The translations under genes were made by a program, and so were the position numbers. From contig JAFYAQ010000016.1 in NCBI GenBank assembly GCA_017540645.1, positions 1-45,647 of the forward strand: a stretch of 45,647 nt of DNA. Direction: 5' to 3'. This DNA is from Oscillospiraceae bacterium (lineage in GTDB: Bacteria; Bacillota; Clostridia; Oscillospirales; Oscillospiraceae). Below the pieces are notes generated by a model. That model saw only the letters and a program-made list of their open reading frames with translations. It was not told where the DNA came from and ran no database searches. Positions 39,014-45,647 of this stretch are shown piece by piece (position 1 is the first letter of the stretch; each line of letters opens with the position of its first letter).

Positions 39014-40288
39014 ATGCCGGAAATAATGGATGGAATCCCTCCTGCGGAAGCGGCGGAAAGCGCGCCAACACAGGACAATACGGCTGCCCGGGCCAGGCAG
39101 CGCGGCGGAAGGCGAAAATGGTCCAAGAGCGGACATACGATACTGCAGAATGGCTCCAAAGTCCGGTCTATGGCTGTCAAATGCTATGACGAACAGCTTC
39201 CCTATGGCTGGCAGTATGTTCAGGCAACGATCAAAGCCGTTGACCCCGCCCTTTTTCACGTTGTTGCGATCAAACACGACAAGGATACGGTCTCGGATGA
39301 TAGTTTTTGGAAGACCGCTTTGGAGAAGGCGCATTATCATATTCTCTTGCGCAGTGCGAAAAATGAGAGTTACTACGTAAAGGATCTTCTTTTAAACCTC
39401 GGGATCGTGTTCCGCCCCGGGGAGGACGATCTTCTGTGGGATCATCATGCGGTGGAGACCGTCAACAATTTCGCCGGCTATACGACGTATCTGACTCACG
39501 AGACAGAGGACGCCGTCTCTGCCGGGGAAGCGCCATACGGCAGGGGCGAATTGGTAAGCAACTTGGATGCTGAAAGCTTGGATAAAATTCGGGAGGGATA
39601 TTTCAGCACCTCCGGGAATACTCAGGAGTCGGCGAACAAAGCGTTGGAGGAGCTGGAAAGCGCCGCTTATGCGACAGGCTATGCCTTGAAGGATTTTGAC
39701 GCTTGGTTTGATGCGCAGTCTTCCAAATCGCTGAGCAATGCCAGGATGAAAACGATCAGAAATTCCTATGATCGCGGAGTTCGAAAGCGTATCCAGGAAC
39801 AGGAAGCCGTCCGGAAGCGGATGGAAAAGCAAGGAAAGTTTTTTGCCCATACCATCCTTGACTTTATGCAGGAGCTGACGGGGGAGCGTCCCCAATTCAA
39901 GACATACTCTGAGGCGTTGTCCGCGGTTCGTGATGCTATGGCAGAGTATAGATCCGTCACCGAGGAAGCGGCGAAACAGAAAGCACAGGAACTGGCCAGG
40001 GCTGAATTTGATCAAAAGTGGGAGGATGCCCTGGAAGAACAGAAAGCAGTGTTGACGGAGTTGGAAGAACTCAGAGATAAGCTGCGGAAGGCTGTAGATA
40101 CGGACGCCAGCAGAAAGCGCTTCATGGAAGCACGCCGTTATAAAGACGGCACAACGCTGGAAGATGCCTATCAGAAGACTTTGAGAAAGAGAAGAGCACA
40201 CACGGAGAGATTGCTTGAACAGGCTGTGGATTTAGCTGCCAGGCAGGAGACCAAACGGAAGGCTTCCGATGAGCCTGAATACGACTGA
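39014..40288 (+). CDS. HUH-type replication-initiator-like protein (Rep_2-like) with helical C-terminus
   Basis: ATG 39014 lies ten bases after AAGGAAGGAG; a GTG at 38960 is in frame but less likely. The 424-residue protein has a basic N-terminus and then IKHDKD (His88-Asp91) and the HUH motif AHYHILL (His107, His109). FAGYTTYLTHET follows, with Tyr156 and Tyr159, and then GEAPYGRGELVSN. This order (HDKD, HxH, Y-rich RYLTH-like box) is that of the Rep_2 rolling-circle initiators of small Firmicute plasmids. The last ~170 residues are a long charged helical region, probably a coiled coil. No other plasmid gene is visible. It may be a plasmid remnant, a satellite element or a domesticated Rep. 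Confidence 0.7.
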   Translation: MPEIMDGIPPAEAAESAPTQDNTAARARQRGGRRKWSKSGHTILQNGSKVRSMAVKCYDEQLPYGWQYVQATIKAVDPALFHVVAIKHDKDTVSDDSFWKTALEKAHYHILLRSAKNESYYVKDLLLNLGIVFRPGEDDLLWDHHAVETVNNFAGYTTYLTHETEDAVSAGEAPYGRGELVSNLDAESLDKIREGYFSTSGNTQESANKALEELESAAYATGYALKDFDAWFDAQSSKSLSNARMKTIRNSYDRGVRKRIQEQEAVRKRMEKQGKFFAHTILDFMQELTGERPQFKTYSEALSAVRDAMAEYRSVTEEAAKQKAQELARAEFDQKWEDALEEQKAVLTELEELRDKLRKAVDTDASRKRFMEARRYKDGTTLEDAYQKTLRKRRAHTERLLEQAVDLAARQETKRKASDEPEYD

Positions 40289-40290
40289 AA

Positions 40291-40318
40291 AACGGCACCC
40301 GGAACGGGTGCCGTTTTT
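40291..40318 (+). terminator. Terminator of the Rep-like gene
   Basis: AACGGCACCCG (40291-40301) and CGGGTGCCGTT (40305-40315) form an 11-bp stem followed by a T-run. Confidence 0.85.
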
Positions 40319-40809
40319 TGGAACATTTTGTAATCTATGTGCAGTCGGCGTATAGATGCGCAGATGTGCGAACGCGCAAAACGGATATAGGAGACGTGAA
40401 AATTAGGCTGAAAAACATAAAAGGACATCAGAATTAGGACAGCATTTCGCTTTGTCCCAGGCCGCAATCAGCCGCAAAAAATACCAGCAAAAAAGAAAAA
40501 ATAATGCGTGACAAATGGTTGCAAATGTGTTATAGTGCTTTTTGGATTATAGCGCTCACTATGGATACTTTTAAAATTTTATGGAACGGATCATGGTGAT
40601 TTGCAGCGGACCCGAAAAAACCACCGCGAACGCCCTGCCAGCAGGTAGTATGCGACCCTTTTTTTGCCTGCGATATGATATATATTGTCATATATTTTAG
40701 CCGCAGGACAGTAGACAGCGCCTGGATGTACGAAGTGAATAACACCGGCGAGAGTCGGGTTTTCAAAGATGGGCCGGGAGACCGGCCGCAACGCTAAGGA
40801 GGAAATGTG
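40319..40809. other. Intergenic region with the promoter and long leader of the surface-protein gene
   Basis: GTGACA (40508-40513), a 17-base spacer and TATAGT (40531-40536) form a promoter. The implied leader is about 270 bases, with an AT-rich palindromic stretch near 40672-40696 and a GGCCGG-GAGA-CCGGCC hairpin at about 40772-40787, followed by AAGGAGG. No known riboswitch is recognised, and no gene is seen. Confidence 0.5.
40422..40441. repeat. GGACA boxes to the right of the Rep-like gene
   Basis: AGGACAT (40422-40428) and ATTAGGACA (40433-40441) are inverted copies of the ATGTCCT and TGTCCTAAT boxes on the left side. A further TTGTCCC lies near 40452. Confidence 0.5.
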
Positions 40810-43800
40810 ATGAAGAAGTACGCGAACAAGAGATTGCTTGCCATGTTTGTGGTTATCACCATGGTGATCGGTCTCTTCCCGGTGAACGTGCTTGCCGCAA
40901 GTCCTGAGAGTGCCCTGCCCACCGGACAGGAAGAGGTCAGCCAAGAGACCGCTCCTCCGGCGGAGGGCAATGTCTCCGCTGACGACAACGGCGAACAGGC
41001 CGGCGCCTCTGATGGCGGCGGTCAGCTGACCGATGCCGCTGAGGGCGACGGTCAGCAGACCAATGTCACCGATGGCGACGGTCAGCAGACCGATGCCGCT
41101 GAGGGCGACGGTCAGCAGACCAACGTCACCGATGGCGACGGCCAGCAGACCAATGTCACCGATGGCGACGGTCAGCAGACCAATGTCACCGAGGATGATA
41201 ACGAAGAGCCTCCGGTTGAAGAGCCGAAGGACGAGGAGCAGAAGGCAGTATATACATATAAATATATTGCCAACAAGGGCGGCAAGGTCACCCGCGGCTC
41301 CGAGAAGGTAGAGGAAGGCACCAGGGCCAAGGGCGCTTCCGCCGCGGCCGCTGAGGGCTACCGCTTCGTGAACTGGACCATCAAGGTGAACGGCTCTGAG
41401 AAGGTCGTCAGCACCAGCGCTTTTCTGCGTCCGGCCTACAAGGGCAGCATGATCTTCTATGCCAACTTTGAGCCCATCCCCGAGGACGAAGAAGCTGCGG
41501 TAGTCGAGGAGACCGCCGAGCCCGAGGAAGAGGAAGAGGATGAGTCCGAAGTCGACATCAGCGAGTTCGTCGGCGAGGGCGATGAGCTGGAGGCAGTGGT
41601 GGACGACGAGGACGCCGCCGTTGTCGACGAGGCTCGCAAGGCGCCCGTTACCCGCGAGGCCGTGACCGCGATCGATGCTAAAGCTAACGCTGATGCTGCT
41701 GTCGATGTCGATGCTGTCGACGGTGACGATACCGATGCCGATGCTGTAGACGCCGACGCTGTCGACGGTGAGGGCGAGGGTGAAGAGACCGAAGAAGAGG
41801 AGCCCACCCGTGCCGCGCCCATTACGGTCACCTTCAATCCCACCACGGATCCCGATGAGCCTCTCGCGCCCCAGACGATCCAGGTCGAAGAGGGCGAGAC
41901 CATCGGCGATCAGCTTCCCGCTTGTCCCACAGTGCCCGGCTACACCACGAAGTGGGTCATTGAAGGAACCACCACCGAAGTGACGGCCGAAACTATTGTG
42001 ACCGAGCCCTTCACGGCCGTCGTGGCACAGGAGAAGATCATCTACACGGTAACCTTCCTTAAAGAAGATGGCACAACTCTTAAATCAGTTGATGTCGATG
42101 TTGACAGTGCATTTACTGTACCGGATACAGATTATCCGGAGGTTCCTGCAAAGCCGAACCAAGTTGGTAAATGGGTTCTGCAGGGAACGACTACGGAGTT
42201 CCCTGTAGGCACAAGAGTTTCTCAAGACACTGTTGTAGAACCTGCCTATGTGCAGAACATCTTTACCGTGATCTTCATGGTCGACAACGCTCAGTATGAG
42301 CAGATGACCACGGCCACCGGCACCACCATCGTGCTGCCTTCTGACCCGATCAAGGCCGGCATGACCTTTGTGGGCTGGTTTACGGAGCCCGATGGCGCGG
42401 GCACCCAGTACACGGCGGAGTCCACCGTCAGCGAGGATCTGACGCTTTACGCGTTCTTTGCGGAACAGGTCCGCGTGTCCTTCCTGGTCAAGGACGATAA
42501 CGGCAACGTCATCACCTCCAAGTCCCAGTACTTTATTGACCTGGCGGCTGGCGACCAGATCACCACCATGCCGGACGATCCCTTTATAGAAGGGAAGGTC
42601 TTCGATCACTGGGAGCGTGAGACCAATGGCGACACGGTTGCAATCGGCTACACGGTTGATAAATCCTTCGACGCCGTGGCTGTCTTCAAAGAGATCGAGA
42701 CCTATGTATTCACGGTAGACTATTATTATATCAATGGTAATGGCGATCGGATCGATATTGGCTCCCAGGTCTATGAGCTCGTTGAGGGAGACTTTCCTTA
42801 CACCGTGACGGCTCCCGGCTTTACGCCGACGGACGAGTATACCACAGATCCCATTTATTATCCGAGAAATCCGACCATAACGGTTACGAAGGATCAGTTT
42901 ACCAAGGACGAGACGACCGGTAAATATACGTACTCTGAAGAGGACGAATACATCGCCGCCGATGCCACTTACAATGTTAACCATTATCTCAATGGCCTTA
43001 ACGGCGGCAGCCCTGAGTTGATCGAATCTGTCGAAAAGGTCGGCGTAAAGAACTCCAAAGTAACGCCTGACTACAACAGCTATGCCTATGCGGATCCGGA
43101 TCATCGTGACGAGAATGTCACACTCACCGGCAACGCCGGTCAGGTGCTGAACGTCTACTATAACCGGAAAGATTTTACTCTTTCCTACAACGTGGGTGAA
43201 GGCGACTACATCAACGCGGTGACCGCGCCTTACGGCACCCAGATCACCCTGCCCACCGATGCCACCCGCTCGGGTTATACCTTCGACGGCTGGTACAAGG
43301 ACTCTGCTTACACCCAGGCGGCGTCCTCTCCCTTCACACTGGAGGAGAATACTACCCTTTACGCCAAGTGGAACCCGGCCCAGAGCGAATACAAGATCGT
43401 CTACATGATCGAGAACGCGAACGACGATAACTATTCCTACCTGGCTACCGTGACCAAGACGGCGGCGACCGGTTCTTCGATCACCATGACGGCCCAGACC
43501 GCCGGCGCCGACGGCACCCGTCCCAGCGAGCTGGACACCACCAACTTCACCTTCAAGGACTCCACCACGGAGACCGTCCTGGCGGACGGCACCACGGTGG
43601 TCACGGTGCGCTACAGCCGCAACGTGTATACGCTGCAGGGTAGAAATGGCAATAACAGTGCCAATGTAAGTCTTCAGGCGAAATACGGCGCGGATATTAC
43701 CGCTCTGTGGGCCAGCACATTTGGCAGCGGCAACAATGCCCAGTACAGCTGGAGCTATAACAACCAGAACAACAGCAAGTTCAAGAGCCTGACGATCATG

Positions 43801-45647
43801 CCGTCGCTGAGCGTCCGTACGAACAACAGCCCGGCGAACACGATTTATGTGTATCGGCATAATGATACGGCGGAATATTACCAGCATCTGGAATACTGGC
43901 TCCAGAACTACACGGAAGGCGACGCCACGACGACCTACAACGGCAAGACCTACGGCCGTGTCAAGTCCATCGACATGCGGTATAACTACCTGAGCGACGT
44001 GGACGACTGGTATGAAATCGAGGGCTATTCCAAGGCTGGGTATACTGCTACTGCCAGTGAGACTCAGAATGGTACATATAGCAACTTCACATATTCCTGG
44101 GGCAGTCAGTTTAGCTCATATACCCACACAACCGGTTGGGGATGGAATACTACTACCCATTACGATGCAAAATACACCCGCTTCAACTTCTACTATGACG
44201 CGCAGGATTATCCCCTGACCTTCTATAATTATAACGGATCGCTGATCAGCACCCAGCAGGTTACGCTGGGCAATGATATCTCCAGCTATCTGACGAGCAA
44301 CGTCCCGGCCGCCCCCATGGAGGGCGCCACCTGGCGGGGCTGGTTCACAGATTCGGAGCATAATAACCCTTATACTTACGAGGGTACGCCCAAGATGCCG
44401 GCCGGCCTGGTGCTCTACGGTGACTTCCAGTTCCCGACCCGCACCGTCAGCTTCGACACCAACGGCGGCTCCGCTAACCCGGAGTCCCAGACCGACGAGT
44501 ACGGCTTCTATGCCACAAAGCCGAACGATCCCACGAAGCCACACTATACCTTCCAGGGCTGGTTCACCAAGGCGGACGAGACCGGCTCCCCTTACGACTG
44601 GAACAAGCCGGTAACGGAGGATATCACCCTCTACGCCCACTGGACGCAGGACACCATCGGCTACACCGTACATTATTATGAGGAAGGGACAACGACGCCG
44701 GTCCTGCCTGACAAGGTAGTCTCGGATCCCTCCTACACGGAAGGTTATGCGATCACCGAGAACGCACCGACCGTTTCCGGCTATGTGCCTGATGAAGCAA
44801 GCAAGACGATCACACTCGGATTCGATGAGAATGTTATCATTTTCTACTACTCTCAGATTCCCAATGTGCTGACCTATACGGTCAACTACGTCCTGAAGGA
44901 TCATCCGGAAATCAAGGTCGCGGCATCCAAAACGGTAACCGTCCCCGGCACCACCACCAACGTGATGGAAATGGCCAAGGAAGTCGACACGGCGTATCTG
45001 GGGACCCAGACTACCGACGCGGACATTCTCGGCCAGAACTACAAGCCGACAGAGACGAGCAAGGAACTGCAGCTCGCTCTGGAAAACAACGTCATCACCT
45101 TCGAGTACATCCCCTATACTACCACCAAGATCACGGTCAACTATTATGACATGGACGGCAAATCGATCCATGAATCCGAGACCAGCTTTGTGGAAAAGGG
45201 CGACACCTTCACCGTGCAGAATAAGGCGCCTGACGGCTTTGTGTATCACCACGCCTATCTGGACGGCACGACCACTGCGCCTCAGGCGACCTATCAGATC
45301 ACCGGCAATGAAGGCAATCTGGTCATCAATATCTACTACCAGAAAAAGCTGATCATCATTGCCAACAACAAGGCTAAGACCTATGACGGCACGGCGCTGG
45401 CCAGCGATCCCAACAATACCAGCGATTACACAGTCACCGGCATCGCGCGCGGCGATACGCTTACCTCGATCGAATTTGACGGATCGCAGACCAACGCCGG
45501 CACCAACGCCACCACGCCGAAGAACGCGGTCATCGAGCTGGGCGATACGAACAACGTAGCCCCCGAGGAGTACTACAGTGTCGTTTATGTCCCCGGCTCT
45601 CTGACGGTGAAGCCGGTCAGCGTTTACATCAGCATCAGCGCCGACCA
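40810..45647 (+). CDS. Giant secreted repeat-rich surface protein (3' end beyond the window)
   Basis: ATG 40810 follows AAGGAGG, and the frame stays open to the window edge (1612 residues). The product starts with a signal peptide (MKKYANKRLLAMFVVITMVIG, cleavage near VLAA-SP). Next is a low-complexity region of 10-residue GDGQQTNVT repeats (about residues 68-127), then acidic stretches with VDADAVDG-type repeats near residues 290-330. Several Listeria-Bacteroides/InlB-B repeats follow (FVGWFTEPDG...LYAFF near 42360, FDGWYKDSAY...LYAKW near 43270, FQGWFTKADE...LYAHW near 44550), then MucBP-like segments (YTVHYYEEGTTTPV, ITVNYYDMDGKSI). An MBG-like domain starting KTYDGTALASDP lies at about 45350. 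A cell-wall anchor would lie beyond the edge. Likely roles are adhesion or a surface fibre. Confidence 0.9.
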   Translation, partial: MKKYANKRLLAMFVVITMVIGLFPVNVLAASPESALPTGQEEVSQETAPPAEGNVSADDNGEQAGASDGGGQLTDAAEGDGQQTNVTDGDGQQTDAAEGDGQQTNVTDGDGQQTNVTDGDGQQTNVTEDDNEEPPVEEPKDEEQKAVYTYKYIANKGGKVTRGSEKVEEGTRAKGASAAAAEGYRFVNWTIKVNGSEKVVSTSAFLRPAYKGSMIFYANFEPIPEDEEAAVVEETAEPEEEEEDESEVDISEFVGEGDELEAVVDDEDAAVVDEARKAPVTREAVTAIDAKANADAAVDVDAVDGDDTDADAVDADAVDGEGEGEETEEEEPTRAAPITVTFNPTTDPDEPLAPQTIQVEEGETIGDQLPACPTVPGYTTKWVIEGTTTEVTAETIVTEPFTAVVAQEKIIYTVTFLKEDGTTLKSVDVDVDSAFTVPDTDYPEVPAKPNQVGKWVLQGTTTEFPVGTRVSQDTVVEPAYVQNIFTVIFMVDNAQYEQMTTATGTTIVLPSDPIKAGMTFVGWFTEPDGAGTQYTAESTVSEDLTLYAFFAEQVRVSFLVKDDNGNVITSKSQYFIDLAAGDQITTMPDDPFIEGKVFDHWERETNGDTVAIGYTVDKSFDAVAVFKEIETYVFTVDYYYINGNGDRIDIGSQVYELVEGDFPYTVTAPGFTPTDEYTTDPIYYPRNPTITVTKDQFTKDETTGKYTYSEEDEYIAADATYNVNHYLNGLNGGSPELIESVEKVGVKNSKVTPDYNSYAYADPDHRDENVTLTGNAGQVLNVYYNRKDFTLSYNVGEGDYINAVTAPYGTQITLPTDATRSGYTFDGWYKDSAYTQAASSPFTLEENTTLYAKWNPAQSEYKIVYMIENANDDNYSYLATVTKTAATGSSITMTAQTAGADGTRPSELDTTNFTFKDSTTETVLADGTTVVTVRYSRNVYTLQGRNGNNSANVSLQAKYGADITALWASTFGSGNNAQYSWSYNNQNNSKFKSLTIMPSLSVRTNNSPANTIYVYRHNDTAEYYQHLEYWLQNYTEGDATTTYNGKTYGRVKSIDMRYNYLSDVDDWYEIEGYSKAGYTATASETQNGTYSNFTYSWGSQFSSYTHTTGWGWNTTTHYDAKYTRFNFYYDAQDYPLTFYNYNGSLISTQQVTLGNDISSYLTSNVPAAPMEGATWRGWFTDSEHNNPYTYEGTPKMPAGLVLYGDFQFPTRTVSFDTNGGSANPESQTDEYGFYATKPNDPTKPHYTFQGWFTKADETGSPYDWNKPVTEDITLYAHWTQDTIGYTVHYYEEGTTTPVLPDKVVSDPSYTEGYAITENAPTVSGYVPDEASKTITLGFDENVIIFYYSQIPNVLTYTVNYVLKDHPEIKVAASKTVTVPGTTTNVMEMAKEVDTAYLGTQTTDADILGQNYKPTETSKELQLALENNVITFEYIPYTTTKITVNYYDMDGKSIHESETSFVEKGDTFTVQNKAPDGFVYHHAYLDGTTTAPQATYQITGNEGNLVINIYYQKKLIIIANNKAKTYDGTALASDPNNTSDYTVTGIARGDTLTSIEFDGSQTNAGTNATTPKNAVIELGDTNNVAPEEYYSVVYVPGSLTVKPVSVYISISAD
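41011..41190 (+). repeat. Six 30-bp in-frame tandem repeats
   Basis: Six consecutive 30-bp units at 41011, 41041, 41071, 41101, 41131 and 41161 encode variants of D/E-GDGQQT-N/D-V/A-T/A. The first unit is most diverged (GGGQLTDAA). The alternation of NVT and DAA units gives partial 60-bp periodicity. Such coding repeats can change copy number by slippage. Confidence 0.9.

Noticed and set aside
40537..40809. c-di-GMP riboswitch in the leader of the surface-protein gene
   Set aside because: The conserved GGCAAACC and GACGCAAAG cores of the GEMM class are not present, and no other riboswitch core was recognised.
41011..41190. CRISPR-like array of 30-bp repeats
   Set aside because: Repeats are directly adjacent with no spacers and are in frame within the surface protein, so they are coding tandem repeats.

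Overview
The window looks like a chromosomal segment of a spore-forming, GC-rich member of the Clostridia, most likely an Oscillospiraceae-type gut anaerobe. The evidence is CotF-like spore coat proteins, an [FeFe] hydrogenase, a bile-acid/enoate-reductase-type flavoenzyme, strong AGGAGG ribosome binding sites, TTGACA-N17-TATAAT promoters, and housekeeping genes of Firmicutes type. This assignment rests on gene content and composition only.

Positions 1-7024 are an accessory region, visibly AT-richer than the rest, that ends at the 3' end of a tRNA-Leu(CAG) gene. It holds the C-terminal end of an RHS polymorphic toxin with a papain-like protease tip and a candidate immunity gene. Next comes a compact five-gene cluster at 1718-3474: two small membrane proteins, two tiny proteins and a TIR-like (ThsB/MTH538-type) protein. 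I regard this as the best candidate for an undescribed defence system. The region closes with a mobile-element module: Cys-rich KTR protein, XRE repressor, Spo0A-C-like protein, excisionase and tyrosine integrase beside the tRNA.

Positions 7025-38580 are ordinary core genome. In order they carry tRNA-Leu, pyrimidine-nucleoside phosphorylase, two spore coat proteins, an overlapping rluA-type/Nudix/mnmA operon, prfC, a radical SAM protein, a BlaI/BlaR1 pair with a readable promoter and operator, a Na/Pi cotransporter, a glycosyltransferase-like protein with a GPH-type transporter, rpsU, a sirtuin overlapping a WecG/TagA glycosyltransferase, a tiny Cys/Gly-rich protein and mltG. These are followed by an Fe-S flavoenzyme, an FtsW/RodA protein, tsaE-tsaB, upp, an O-antigen-ligase-like protein, larA, a PsiE-like protein, gtrA-yitT, a nitrilase-family amidase, a monomeric [FeFe] hydrogenase and yjbQ. 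Most transcription units end in clear hairpin terminators.

Positions 38581-45647 turn accessory again. A lone HUH (rolling-circle Rep-like) protein is flanked on both sides by TGTCCT-type repeats, which is the second main candidate. It is followed by a roughly 270-nt leader and the first 1612 residues of a giant secreted surface protein, with 30-bp tandem repeats, InlB/Listeria-Bacteroides-type repeats and an MBG-like domain. That gene runs off the right edge.
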